From Bacillus sp. SM2101 (GTDB lineage Bacteria; Bacillota; Bacilli; Bacillales; SM2101): DNA of 64,000 nucleotides. Position numbers and translations under genes: made by a program. The DNA lies in contig NZ_JAEUFG010000003.1 in the NCBI RefSeq assembly GCF_018588585.1, positions 62,001-126,000 of the forward strand, written 5' to 3'. Of this stretch, positions 40,201 through 48,975 are shown in pieces; the first letter of the stretch is position 1, and each line of letters opens with the position of its first letter. The notes under the pieces were generated by a model, which was not told the origin of the DNA, made no database searches, and was given only the letters and a program-made list of their open reading frames with translations.

Positions 40201-40849
40201 AAACGTGTGTACCATGATGGTATGGCATACCTTGATTCGCAGGATCACCAGCGTTATATGGCGGCAATATTTTGGATTTTAAATCTGGGTGGTCTACGTC
40301 AATTCCTGAATCTATGACTGCTACAGTTACTTCATGATCCCCTGCAAGATTTAATACTTTATCAATTTGTAACAGCGATAAATGATACATGCTGTCCGCT
40401 TTCGGATCACCCTTACCTCCTAGTAGCTCGTACGTATAGCTTGGCAATACGTTTACAACGTCTCTTTGGGAAGTATAATATTGCATCGCATCCTGTAAGC
40501 TACGGCCCTTTTTAAGTTTTACAACATCATAGCCAAGTGATGGGAACGATCGTTCAACGAGCGTTCCTGCACGGTTATGTACTTTATCAGATAGCTTTGT
40601 GCTATATTTGATGATGAGCGTATCCTCGCTAACTTGATCATTTGCTTCTAATTGTTGTTTAAATGCGAGCTCTTGCTGTTCTTTGTTAGTTAAATTCAAT
40701 CGATCTAGCACATTATAAAACTCTTGCTCCTTTAATCCTTTCACATTGGTTGGCGTCGGTGTAAAGGCTGCTGATGTAAAGCTTGGTACGACTAATGAAG
40801 ATGCCAAACCTAATGACAACGCAGTTTTCTTCCACTTTTTCATACCCAT
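37292..40849 (-). CDS. Secreted subtilase (S8), tandem paralog B
   Basis: 1185-residue extracellular serine protease of the same build as its neighbours: signal peptide (MKKWKKTALSLGLASSLVV), prodomain, catalytic domain with VIDSGID, HHGTHVSGI, AAGNST and SGTSMASPVVAG, then PPC-like repeats to a C-terminal YYFEVKDAYLRFSKEPYTL. All catalytic motifs are standard. Start: ATG at 40849 or 40843 are both served by GAGGAGGAG; 40843 gives the MKKW start shared with the paralogs. Compared with the others it has a Phe-rich insertion around DDFFFFFFDPFNPFFD (about residue 695-710) in a repeat domain. A weak hairpin GGCTGA/TCAGCC at about 37243-37278 may end the transcript. Confidence 0.92.
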   Translation of the reverse strand: MGMKKWKKTALSLGLASSLVVPSFTSAAFTPTPTNVKGLKEQEFYNVLDRLNLTNKEQQELAFKQQLEANDQVSEDTLIIKYSTKLSDKVHNRAGTLVERSFPSLGYDVVKLKKGRSLQDAMQYYTSQRDVVNVLPSYTYELLGGKGDPKADSMYHLSLLQIDKVLNLAGDHEVTVAVIDSGIDVDHPDLKSKILPPYNAGDPANQGMPYHHGTHVSGIIGAEADNGKGGHGINPKATILPIDVSYLTDYVIAEGILYAIEQEADVINMSLGGSMPSPIMEDAVQKALDAGITVVAAAGNSTSDAYHYPAAFDGVISVGSTNSENELSYYSNFGPAVDIVAPGEDVYSTVFDLQKNASSYVEMSGTSMASPVVAGVVSLLLSTYPDLTPAQVEFILEQTAIDLGEAGYDLTFANGLVNPVGALQFDMNLLPDVIEWNDERVLAEGADVSFVEEAYSIEGKLSSPNEIAWHKVELEEGQSVQMILNGAEDYDYKLDLRFYAEGTKETSSILEVNDMLAGGAEGRLFTAVEKGTLAIGVTDVNGNYSLQGKSSYELTLTRHDELHEDGITKNEPVIITELPFDSNDLDIAPLTFLPEEDKNGELISDKDYFTFSVDEPQIVSISLSEVVGIDSAINVYFAEDFYQELPVGLSAEELEWYKPWAIESMNGGRMGEGEVLTFEAMPEMEYVIETSSEPVDDFFFFFFDPFNPFFDPSQMMGEEDNIPASADPYQVTMNTVELPADEDAEQMDSYEDEFIAGKISKQEYMQLKKDEIEQDLVIIIESYFEEFSDEFLDRMTSTAIEYTVGDEAEGYFQMYGDEDFYTFTTDKDAVYKFSLNQDKSMMPMVTIYEFDEEEHDLIAVGRSGYSIYTGEPEPVLTIALQKEKSYFLKVENRMYRISEVPYELTSTILADAPHEKNEQNDRPLQATIIKPNQPETGYFVFNNDIDMYYYKHRSADEILGFGLKTNELTAEQEEAMPNELKNPLMMSAQIVEDTNGNMIIDDDEASKSLNYYSFFLEDTNISGSFKAKENVGYFVLTASTAFLGISLKSYDVSIQTLGSQDEDAATVVTNNIPSKPLHFVKNEATYEAVGYLNSGVDFGDKDYYDFIVEQDGTFDVTLDSPGGLDGVVTIYNSHGVGVLEMDSYGEGDQEISSVSLTAGTYYFEVKDAYLRFSKEPYTLRVTSNN

Positions 40850-41096
40850 TTTCTCCTCCTCATTCTATTAATCATAGACGATTCAACTACTTACAACCCT
40901 CTGGCTGCACACAATTCTAGAAAAGCTCTCAATCTCCCATACTTAATAAAAAAATACGAAATGAGATCTACCACGTAATAATAATTCCATATTTTTCTAA
41001 CCCATGAATACTATAACATAATATACCAGTAAAATAATAGCATTACTATATTTTTTTGGGAGTTCATTAAGGTCCTAACTCATATTGTTAAAACTC

Positions 41097-41140
41097 AAAA
41101 AAAGCTGATGCTCAAAAGTAACAATACTTTTGGCATCAGC
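41097..41140 (-). terminator. Terminator of tandem subtilase C
   Basis: GCTGATGC (41104-41111) with GCATCAGC (41133-41140), nested around AAAAGTA/TACTTTT; the minus strand ends TTTTTTT. Very strong. Confidence 0.92.
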
Positions 41141-41154
41141 CTAGTTTAAAACGA

Positions 41155-44100
41155 TTAGTTTGTTGATTTTACGCGCAATGTGTACGGTTCATTACTAGCA
41201 TTTAGTTTTGAATCCTTCACTTCGAAATAATACGTACCTTCTGTTAATTGTACAGTTCCGATTTCCTCATCACCAGATCCATAATGATCAAAGGTCTTCA
41301 CAACATGACCCTCATTGCTGTAAATTGTTAAGTCTCCATCTATGCTTGACGGTATTTGTAACGACACCTCATACTCCCCGCTATTTGACACATCAAATTG
41401 ATAATAGTCTTTATCTCCAAAGTCAACACCAGCATTTAAATAGCCTACAGCCTCATACACATCTTCATTTTTCACAAACTGAAGTGGCATTGAAGGGATG
41501 TTATTAGTTACGACTGAATCAGCATCTTCATCTTGTCTGTCAAGTGTATTTAATGCAATATCATACGATTTGACTGTTTGCCCGAAGAATATAGAACCGT
41601 AATTCATCGCGACAACAAAATATCCGATGCCCTCTCGCGCTTTAAATGAGCCGTTCAAATCTCCTTCAACATTCACAAAATCAGGTTCATATACGATTGA
41701 TTTTCTCGCTTCATCCCCATCAATAAACATGTTACCATTTGTATCTTCAACAATCATAAACCCGAGCATTAATGGTGATTTGATTTCTGATGGCAGCTCT
41801 AGCTTTTGTTGATCTGTAAGCTGATTTACTTTGACAGATAAGCCAAATAACTCTTCTTCACTACGGTGCTTATAATAGTAAGTGTCCACATCGTCAGCAA
41901 AAATGAAGCTCCCATTCACTGAAACATCTGGTTTTAAAATAGTCGATTGTAGCGGTTCATCATTTTTTTCGTTTTCATCAAATGGCACATCGTATACTAT
42001 TTTTGATGACATTTCATACATTTCTTTCGCTGGCTGATAGCTACCATTTTCAACCTTCGCATAATATTGCTTGTCTTTCTCTAACGGAATGGTGATCGTT
42101 GGTGTTTCTTCCATTTCCATTAAAAAGCTAAATGATTGATTCACAGCATTTAATGTTTGTTCTTCCTCGTTGTATTCATATACTGTTAAGGTAGGTATCA
42201 TTGTATTCATTTTATTTAAATCGAATTGCAGTATCGCATCCTGCTCCTGGTCGAGCATGAACGTATAAAAATCACTGTCTCCGCTATATTGGAAATACCC
42301 TTCAGCTTGCTCTCCAATCGTATAATCGATTGCAGTAGCCATAATGAGCTCTACTTCCTCTGGAGAAAACTCACTCCAGCTTGACTCAAATAATAGATCC
42401 AATTGATCTTCCGCTGCATTCTTTTTGGACGTCATGTATGCGAATTTATCGATTTCTCCAGACATAAGCTCTTCTTCTGGAGTTGGTTCAAACGACAAGC
42501 TATCTTCATCAACTGGAAAGTCTACCTTCTCAACAAGCAAATGATATGGAACTGCAGACGTTGATACATCATTCTTCAAGTCCATTCCTAGGAACAGTAA
42601 ACTAAAGAAATCTAACGTTTGTTCACTAGAAATTTCGATGATGTATTCCATACCAGGCATAGCTTCAAACGTTACTGATTCTCCTTCACCAGAAGATCCT
42701 GTGTTAGCTGATGCAAATGGCCATAAGCCGTATTCATCAGCAAGCTCTAAGTCTTCAGCGAAATATACATTTAATGAAGTATTAACACCTGGAAGCTCAG
42801 ATAATGAAATATTGACAGCTTGTAGCTCTTCAACTGTAAGAGCAAAATAGTCTTTATCGTTTACTTTTTCACCCTTGTTATCTACTGATAACATCGTTAA
42901 TGGTGTCATTTCAAGCTGCTCACTATCAAATGGTAAAGATGTGATCAATGCAGGGTTATCTATCGTTAAGCCATCTTCATGTAATTCATCATAGCGATTT
43001 ACTGTTAACTCATACGATGATTTTCCTTGCAAGCTATAATTTCCGTTCGTATCTGTAACACCAATTGCTAACATCCCGTTCTCTATTGCCGTAAACAAGC
43101 TACCTTCCAAACCACCAGCAACAACATCATTCACTTCTATAGTTTCACTTGCTTCCGTTTTAGTAGCTGGATAAAATCGTAGCTCTAATTTGTAATCATA
43201 ATGATCAGCTGCTTCTAAAATCGTCTGAACGGATTGACCTTCTTCAAGGTTTACTTTTAACCAATGTCTTTCCTCTGGAGATTGTAGCTTACCTTGCGTC
43301 GTAAAACGATCTTCACTAAAAGTGATTAATGATGCCTCGCTCAAAATCTTTTCATCATCCCACTGAATTCTCTCTGGTAATTGAGTAATATCATATTGTA
43401 GTGCAGCAACAGGATTTACTAAACCATTTGCATAGGTTAAGTCATAGCCAGCTTCTCCAAGATCAGTTGCTGTACGCTCAAGAACCGCTTCCACTTCGTA
43501 AGGCTGTAGATCAGGGTACTTTGATAATAGTAAGGAAACAACACCTGCTACAACTGGTGAAGCCATTGATGTTCCATCACCTTTTAAAAATGAGGAAGCA
43601 TTCTTTTGAGTATCAAAGATCGAGCTATAAATTCCTTCTCCAGGAGCTACGATGTCAACCTGTGGACCGAAGTTAGAAAAGTCCGCTAAGTTATTTTTAT
43701 CGTTAGTCGCCCCTACACTAATTACACGATCATGTGCTGCTGGATAAAAATAATCGTCTGTGGCATTATTTCCTGCTGCAGCAACGATAACAATGCCAGC
43801 ATCAATTGCCTTTTGTACTGCTTCATCTACAATCGGGCTTGGGAAAGGTGAACCTAGACTCATATTTATGACATCAGCTTCGTTGTCAATTGCATAAAGT
43901 ATCCCTTCAGCAATCGAATAGTCATACGCACCAAATCCTCCATTAAACACATCAATCGGTAAAATTTTTGCATTTGGATTTATACCGTAGCCACCTACGC
44001 CGTTGTTTGCCTCACCACTAACGATACCCGCAACATGTGTACCGTGTAAGTCTGCAACACCTTGACTTGCAGGATTCACAGCATTATAAGGTGGTAAAAT

Positions 44101-44664
44101 TTGCGATTTAAGCTCTGGATGATCCGAGCCGATACCAGTATCAATGACTGCAACAGTCACCGCATGATCTCCCGCAAGGCTTAACGCTTCATCAATTTGT
44201 AACAATGATAAATGATACATATCCTTTGCCTTTGGATCAGCATTTACACCCAACTTTTCATATGTATAGCTTGGCGATATATTTACTACATTGTTTTGAG
44301 AAGCATAGTAGTTTACCACCTCTTGCAAGCTTTGTCCCTTCTTAACGGTTACGATATCATAACCAAGTGTTGGCATAGAGCGCTTTAGCGTCGTTCCTGC
44401 ACGGTTATGTACAGTGTTAGATAGCTTTTTATTATATTTAATAATTAGCGTATCCTCACTTATTTGCTCATTAGCATCAGCTTTCATATTCATTGCAAGT
44501 AAGCTTTTTTGTTCCTTTAAGTTAAATTGATCTAAAGCGTGAAATGGTAACTGTTCTTTTACCACTGGCTCTATATTCAATGTTGTTGAAGCTGAGGCAA
44601 AGCTAGGAGCTAATAAAGAAGTAGCTAGTCCCAATGACAGAGCAGACTTTTGCCATTTTTTCAT
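41155..44664 (-). CDS. Secreted subtilase (S8), tandem paralog C
   Basis: 1169-residue extracellular serine protease. Start at 44664 with AAGGAGG nine bases upstream; signal peptide MKKWQKSALSLGLATSLL...ASA. Prodomain (SEDTLIIKYNKKL, YDIVTVKKG), catalytic domain with VIDTGIG (usual VIDTGID changed at the last residue), LHGTHVAGI, AAGNNA and GDGTSMASPVVAG, where the usual Ser before GTS is Asp; the catalytic Asp, His and Ser are all kept. PPC-like repeats follow to YYFEVKDSKLNASNEPYTL. It sits closest to the divergent secA2, and its leader holds an inverted repeat not seen at the other two. The three paralogs probably give overlapping protease specificities. Confidence 0.92.
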   Translation of the reverse strand: MKKWQKSALSLGLATSLLAPSFASASTTLNIEPVVKEQLPFHALDQFNLKEQKSLLAMNMKADANEQISEDTLIIKYNKKLSNTVHNRAGTTLKRSMPTLGYDIVTVKKGQSLQEVVNYYASQNNVVNISPSYTYEKLGVNADPKAKDMYHLSLLQIDEALSLAGDHAVTVAVIDTGIGSDHPELKSQILPPYNAVNPASQGVADLHGTHVAGIVSGEANNGVGGYGINPNAKILPIDVFNGGFGAYDYSIAEGILYAIDNEADVINMSLGSPFPSPIVDEAVQKAIDAGIVIVAAAGNNATDDYFYPAAHDRVISVGATNDKNNLADFSNFGPQVDIVAPGEGIYSSIFDTQKNASSFLKGDGTSMASPVVAGVVSLLLSKYPDLQPYEVEAVLERTATDLGEAGYDLTYANGLVNPVAALQYDITQLPERIQWDDEKILSEASLITFSEDRFTTQGKLQSPEERHWLKVNLEEGQSVQTILEAADHYDYKLELRFYPATKTEASETIEVNDVVAGGLEGSLFTAIENGMLAIGVTDTNGNYSLQGKSSYELTVNRYDELHEDGLTIDNPALITSLPFDSEQLEMTPLTMLSVDNKGEKVNDKDYFALTVEELQAVNISLSELPGVNTSLNVYFAEDLELADEYGLWPFASANTGSSGEGESVTFEAMPGMEYIIEISSEQTLDFFSLLFLGMDLKNDVSTSAVPYHLLVEKVDFPVDEDSLSFEPTPEEELMSGEIDKFAYMTSKKNAAEDQLDLLFESSWSEFSPEEVELIMATAIDYTIGEQAEGYFQYSGDSDFYTFMLDQEQDAILQFDLNKMNTMIPTLTVYEYNEEEQTLNAVNQSFSFLMEMEETPTITIPLEKDKQYYAKVENGSYQPAKEMYEMSSKIVYDVPFDENEKNDEPLQSTILKPDVSVNGSFIFADDVDTYYYKHRSEEELFGLSVKVNQLTDQQKLELPSEIKSPLMLGFMIVEDTNGNMFIDGDEARKSIVYEPDFVNVEGDLNGSFKAREGIGYFVVAMNYGSIFFGQTVKSYDIALNTLDRQDEDADSVVTNNIPSMPLQFVKNEDVYEAVGYLNAGVDFGDKDYYQFDVSNSGEYEVSLQIPSSIDGDLTIYSNEGHVVKTFDHYGSGDEEIGTVQLTEGTYYFEVKDSKLNASNEPYTLRVKSTN

Positions 44665-44950
44665 AAATTTTTTCCTCCTTAGATGTGTAAATGTTAAATG
44701 AAACTATGAAGCTAGTAAAACCCTTCTTAACACTTAACGATTGAAACCTACAAAGGTTTCATAGTTTTAGTAATTTATCTACTAAATAGTCTATTATCCA
44801 TTTTTTACTAGACTTAAATACTATATCACAACAATATAAATGTAGAAACAAAAAAGAAAATGTTTGTCTAAAATGTCAGCTTATTTAACTATAGAAGGTA
44901 ATCATTGTTAATAGTGGGTATGATTCATAAGATGAAAGTAATTGTAAACA
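44665..44950. promoter_or_regulatory. Divergent leader region between subtilase C and secA2, with inverted repeats
   Basis: AAACTATGAA (44701-44710) pairs with TTCATAGTTT (44758-44767), and inside it GAAACC (44743-44748) pairs with GGTTTC (44755-44760). These lie 40-100 bases upstream of the subtilase start and could be operators or a structured leader. No gene is present in this gap. Confidence 0.5.
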
Positions 44951-44960
44951 ATGCTATACT
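44951..44960 (+). promoter_or_regulatory. Extended -10 promoter candidate for secA2
   Basis: ATGCTATACT is a TGnTATAAT-type extended -10. No good -35 is visible at the matching distance. It would give a leader of about 110 bases before the secA2 ATG at 45078. Confidence 0.6.
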
Positions 44961-45077
44961 GTTTCTATCTGAGGAAATATTGGCAGTGATGAAGCAATAT
45001 ACCTCTTTTCAATGACGATATTTAGAGAATTTATAAACAAAAAACTAAGTCATATAACAAGGTTAAGGAGAGAAACC

Positions 45078-47432
45078 ATGTTAACCTATATTAAAAAAAT
45101 GCTTGGAGATTCACAAGAAAAAAAAATCAAAAAATATTATCGGTCAGTAGAGCAAATAAATGCGCTAGAGGCTGATTTTGAGGCATTATCAGATGCTGAA
45201 CTGAAACAAAAGACTTCCTATTTTAAAGAACAGCTTAACAATGGAAAAACGATATATGATATTCAAGCCGAAGCGTTTGCGACAGTTAGAGAGGCTGCTA
45301 AACGTGTGCTAGGACAACGTCATTATGATGTACAGCTCATAGGTGGACTTGTATTAACTGAAGGAAACATAGCTGAAATGGCAACAGGAGAAGGGAAAAC
45401 GTTGGTTGCTTCGTTGCCAAGTTATTTGCGTGCGTTGGAAGGTAATGGTGTTCACGTCATTACAGTTAACGAATACTTAGCGAAGCGAGACCGCGATCTT
45501 ATTGGGAAAATTCATGAGTTTTTAGGTCTTTCTGTCGGTTTAAATATCCCAATGATGGAGCCTCATCAAAAGGTAGCAGCTTACAAGGCTGATATTACTT
45601 ATGGTGTTGGAAATGAGTTCGGATTCGATCACCTACGAGACAATATGGTTTTTGATATAAGCCAACGTGTGCAACGCCCATATCATTTTGCCATCATTGA
45701 TGAAATAGATAGCGTATTAATCGACGAAGCGAAAACACCACTTATTATTGCGGGTAAAACTGGCATTAGCTCTGAACTAAGCTACTTATGTGCACGCATT
45801 GTAAAAACGTTCGTTCTTGATGAGGATTTTATATATGATGATGAAACAAAAACGACGAATTTAACCGAACGAGGGATTGAGAAAATAGAAAAAGGCTTTG
45901 GCATTCCAAACCTATACGACCTCGAGCACCAAACATTATATCACTATATGATTCAATCATTACGTGCAAATGTCATGTTTAAACGTGATGTTGATTACAT
46001 TGTAAAAGAAGGCAAGATTTTGTTAGTTGATATGTTTACCGGTCGTCCAATGGAAGGGCGTAGCTTAAGTAACGGTCTTCATCAGGCTATTGAAGCGAAA
46101 GAAGGCTTAGAAATTACTGAAGAAAACAAAACACAGGCATCGATTACAATTCAAAATTACTTCAGATTATATCCTACATTATCTGGTATGACAGGTACTG
46201 CGAAAACCGAGGAGAAAGAATTTCAAGAATTGTATGGCATGGACGTTAGGCAAATTCCAACTAATAAGCCGATCAAACGAACTGATTTATCAGATAAAAT
46301 CTTTGCAACGATTGACGATAAATATACCGCTGTCGCAAAAGAGGTAAATCGGATTCATAAGACGGGACAACCCGTGTTAGTAGGAACGACTTCGATTTTA
46401 CAATCAGAACAGGTTGCTGAATATTTAACAAAGGAAGGTTTGCAATTTCAACTACTAAATGCCAAAAGCATTGAGCAAGAAATTGAGCTTATTTCATTAG
46501 CTGGGCAAAAAAATCACATTACTATCGCTACAAACATGGCTGGTCGTGGAACAGATATTATGCTCGGTGAAGGTGTTTTAGAGCTTGGTGGGTTATTTGT
46601 CATCGGTACTGAAAAGCATGAAGCTCGCCGAGTTGATAATCAGCTAAAGGGTCGATCTGGACGTCAAGGTGATCCAGGTTGTTCACAGTTCTATATCTCA
46701 TTAGAGGATGAAATGTTCACCCGCTTTGCCAAAGAAGAGCTGGAGAAACTACAAAAAGCTGTTAAAGCTGATGACAATGGCTTGATTAACAATAAAAAAG
46801 CTGACGAATTTGTTGAACGTGTTCAACGTATTTGCGAAGGTAGTAATTTCTCTATCCGTGAATATCACTTGAAGCTTGATAACATTATGAACGAGCAACG
46901 AAATACAATCTATGATTTAAGAGATAACATATTAAAGACGAACGACGCCATATCACTTGCTATTCCAATGATCTCATCCCATGTGCATCATGAAACCGAA
47001 AGCATTTGCAAGGAAGAACAATTACCTGAAGAGTGGGATTTATCAACATTAGAAATGAAGCTAAATGCCGTGTTCGGTGAAAATGCTGTTTCATTCTCAA
47101 ATGATGTTGCTGATATTAACGATGTCAAGGAAGTTGTTAATGAAGCTCTTGCTACATTCCTTGATTTGCTTGAGAATCAAAAAGAAAGTGAGAAGCTACA
47201 GTTTGTCATACAACGAGCATTACTATCTCTTACAGACCACCATTGGCTACAGCATATAGACACAATGGAACGTTTAAAAGAAGGAATAGGACTTCGACAC
47301 TACAGCCAAGAGGACCCAATGCGCCAATACCAGCGTGAAGGACTTGAACTATTTACGATCATGTACGAAAAAATCGAACGCGACGTAAGCAATCAATTCG
47401 GGGGACTCGCCCCTGACATTTTAAAGCATTAA
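45078..47432 (+). CDS. secA2: Accessory preprotein translocase ATPase SecA2
   Basis: 784-residue ATPase that drives export of a subset of proteins through the Sec channel. ATG at 45078 chosen because AAGGAG lies 7 bases upstream and MLTYIKKMLGDSQEKK is the normal SecA beginning; an ATG at 45012 is in frame but unsupported. Seen: Walker A (MATGEGKTL, about residue 104), Walker B/DEAD region (IIDEIDSVLIDEAKTPL), the preprotein cross-linking region, TNMAGRGTDIML and GRSGRQGDPG. It lacks the C-terminal zinc-binding tail of housekeeping SecA, ending at APDILKH. The slaP gene 57 bases downstream, as in the B. anthracis group, marks it as the SecA2 used for S-layer proteins. Likely clients are the SLH proteins in this window (inference). 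Confidence 0.95.
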   Translation: MLTYIKKMLGDSQEKKIKKYYRSVEQINALEADFEALSDAELKQKTSYFKEQLNNGKTIYDIQAEAFATVREAAKRVLGQRHYDVQLIGGLVLTEGNIAEMATGEGKTLVASLPSYLRALEGNGVHVITVNEYLAKRDRDLIGKIHEFLGLSVGLNIPMMEPHQKVAAYKADITYGVGNEFGFDHLRDNMVFDISQRVQRPYHFAIIDEIDSVLIDEAKTPLIIAGKTGISSELSYLCARIVKTFVLDEDFIYDDETKTTNLTERGIEKIEKGFGIPNLYDLEHQTLYHYMIQSLRANVMFKRDVDYIVKEGKILLVDMFTGRPMEGRSLSNGLHQAIEAKEGLEITEENKTQASITIQNYFRLYPTLSGMTGTAKTEEKEFQELYGMDVRQIPTNKPIKRTDLSDKIFATIDDKYTAVAKEVNRIHKTGQPVLVGTTSILQSEQVAEYLTKEGLQFQLLNAKSIEQEIELISLAGQKNHITIATNMAGRGTDIMLGEGVLELGGLFVIGTEKHEARRVDNQLKGRSGRQGDPGCSQFYISLEDEMFTRFAKEELEKLQKAVKADDNGLINNKKADEFVERVQRICEGSNFSIREYHLKLDNIMNEQRNTIYDLRDNILKTNDAISLAIPMISSHVHHETESICKEEQLPEEWDLSTLEMKLNAVFGENAVSFSNDVADINDVKEVVNEALATFLDLLENQKESEKLQFVIQRALLSLTDHHWLQHIDTMERLKEGIGLRHYSQEDPMRQYQREGLELFTIMYEKIERDVSNQFGGLAPDILKH

Positions 47433-47435
47433 AGT

Positions 47436-47459
47436 ATTTGGTGGGATCTCCCACCAAAT
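47436..47459 (+). terminator. Perfect palindrome between secA2 and slaP
   Basis: ATTTGGTGGGA/TCCCACCAAAT with a two-base loop, starting three bases after the secA2 stop codon. No T-run follows (TCCTGTG), so it may be a weak attenuator, a processing site or a 3'-end stabiliser that sets the secA2:slaP ratio. Confidence 0.5.
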
Positions 47460-47489
47460 TCCTGTGAAAAAGTGAAGGGAGTTTTGTAG

Positions 47490-48398
47490 ATGTTACCATT
47501 TTTCAAGAAAAAAGATAAAAATATACAAAAACAAGGAGAAGACAGTACAGTAAGTGCAAATGAAGTGCTCGGAACTGACGAACAACCTCATTCAAATGTC
47601 GAAGTGAAAACAGAGCTGAGCTTTCACCCATCATCAACTGTCGGTGTGGAAGAAAAATACTATTACCAGTTTTTAAATAATGAGTTGTCTCCATTAAAAG
47701 AGAACCAGGTTTCCTTATCAGGAATTGAACTAAAAAATGTAGAGGATGGTTATGTTGTTTCTGCATTTGTGCGCAACAGTCTAAACAAATCTATTCATTT
47801 TAATGAAACGGCACTTTTACTCATTGGCCCTGATGGCGAAAGGCTTGCTAGAAAAGTATTTAATTTAAAAGGGCTTGGCAACCTTCCTGCTAGAAGTAGT
47901 CGTCCTTGGGAGTTTCACTTTGAGGAGCAGCATGTTATTGCCTCTGAGCTACCAAGTACGGGCTGGAGACTAGCCTTTGAAATAAAAAAACCTCATGCAC
48001 TTGACCTAGAGGAAAGCTGGGAAAAGAGCCTAGCAGACCAAGATAAGAAGATGCTTGCTAAGCTTGTTCAAGAAACACCAGCACCAAAGCCAGGAGAAGT
48101 TAACTTCATGTCTCTACAAGCTAAACAAGCACAGGACGGTAGCCTGCACGTAACGATGCTCATTCGAAACGGCAGTCCAAATCATATTAACCTAGAGAAG
48201 CTGCCGCTAATTGTCGAGGATGCTACAGGTGAAGTTATTGCTAAAGGTGGATTTACGTTAAATTCACTTCAAGTAAAAGCAAATACGAGCAAACCATGGA
48301 CGTTTATTTTTCCACCATCTTTACTATTGAAAGAACAAATAGATTTACAATCTTGGAAGGCATACCCTCAACAAAACGAAAAAGCTAACCAAAAATAA
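47490..48398 (+). CDS. slaP: Accessory Sec system S-layer assembly protein SlaP
   Basis: 302 residues, no signal peptide, so cytoplasmic or membrane-associated. Two related SLAP-type domains are visible: about 65-165 (LKENQVSLSGIELKNVEDGYVVSAFVRNSLNK ... SRPWEFHF) and about 195-295 (KPGEVNFMSLQAKQAQDGSLHVTMLIRNGS ... SKPWTFIF). The repeated RN(S/G)xN and (R/K)PW(E/T)F patterns show an internal duplication. In B. anthracis the protein of this family works with SecA2 in secretion of S-layer subunits; its exact action is not settled. It follows secA2 on the same strand. Start at 47490 with GAAGGGAG a short distance upstream. The basic N-terminus (FFKKKDKNIQK) could contact membrane lipids. Confidence 0.9.
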   Translation: MLPFFKKKDKNIQKQGEDSTVSANEVLGTDEQPHSNVEVKTELSFHPSSTVGVEEKYYYQFLNNELSPLKENQVSLSGIELKNVEDGYVVSAFVRNSLNKSIHFNETALLLIGPDGERLARKVFNLKGLGNLPARSSRPWEFHFEEQHVIASELPSTGWRLAFEIKKPHALDLEESWEKSLADQDKKMLAKLVQETPAPKPGEVNFMSLQAKQAQDGSLHVTMLIRNGSPNHINLEKLPLIVEDATGEVIAKGGFTLNSLQVKANTSKPWTFIFPPSLLLKEQIDLQSWKAYPQQNEKANQK

Positions 48399-48441
48399 CA
48401 TTATGATTTAATATGTTATCTTAAATCATCATTTATAGTCT

Positions 48442-48579
48442 AAGGCTCTTTTCGTAAACAATGTTGCGTGGTTTTATATGTTACTCTTCGTTTTACTGAA
48501 GAAAAGATGCCCGAACGTTAGGTATAATCGTAATGAACTCTAATTACGGAAAGCAACAATGAATTCGAAAACAGCTTAG
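48442..48579 (+). repeat. Dispersed intergenic repeat, copy 7
   Basis: Starts AAGGCTCTTTTCGTAAAC, core GAAGAAAAGATGCCCGAACG, ends TTCGAAAACAGCTTAG. First of three consecutive copies after slaP. Confidence 0.85.
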
Positions 48580-48582
48580 TTT

Positions 48583-48612
48583 AAAGAGGACGGTCAATCG
48601 TTCCTCTTTTTT
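48583..48612 (+). terminator. Terminator of the secA2-slaP operon
   Basis: AAAGAGGA (48583-48590) with TCCTCTTT (48602-48609) and a following T run. It lies between repeat copies 7 and 8. Confidence 0.75.
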
Positions 48613-48670
48613 CATGCACTCATTTGTTCATGCAACAATGAATGGTGTTTTCACCTACACTAACTAATAC

Positions 48671-48804
48671 TGGCTCCTTTCGTAACTTTGTTGCGATTAT
48701 CCCTATTTGAAGATAAGATGTAATTTTACTTCATTTAAAAGAAGAAATGATGCCATGAGCGCTAGTTGTAAACGCAATTATTTCGTCGAACGAAAAACAG
48801 TCTA
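48671..48804 (+). repeat. Dispersed intergenic repeat, copy 8
   Basis: Starts TGGCTCCTTTCGTAACTTTG, core AAGAAATGATGCCATGAGCG, ends CGAAAAACAGTCTA. Confidence 0.8.
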
Positions 48805-48816
48805 AGCAGAAAAAAG

Positions 48817-48971
48817 AAGGCTCTAGTAGTTAACTTTGTGTCTATCGTTCCTATACTAGAAGATAAAGATATCGTTTTACTCCGCATTCATCGTTTTATA
48901 GAAGAAAAGGTGCACTAAATCTAGTTATTTTCGTGTTAAGTTATTTTGGAATCTATGCAAAAAAACAGCCC
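48817..48971 (+). repeat. Dispersed intergenic repeat, copy 9
   Basis: Starts AAGGCTCTAGTAGTTAAC, core GAAGAAAAGGTGCACTAAAT, ends GCAAAAAAACAGCCC. Third consecutive copy, followed directly by a bidirectional terminator. Confidence 0.8.
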
Positions 48972-48975
48972 AAAA

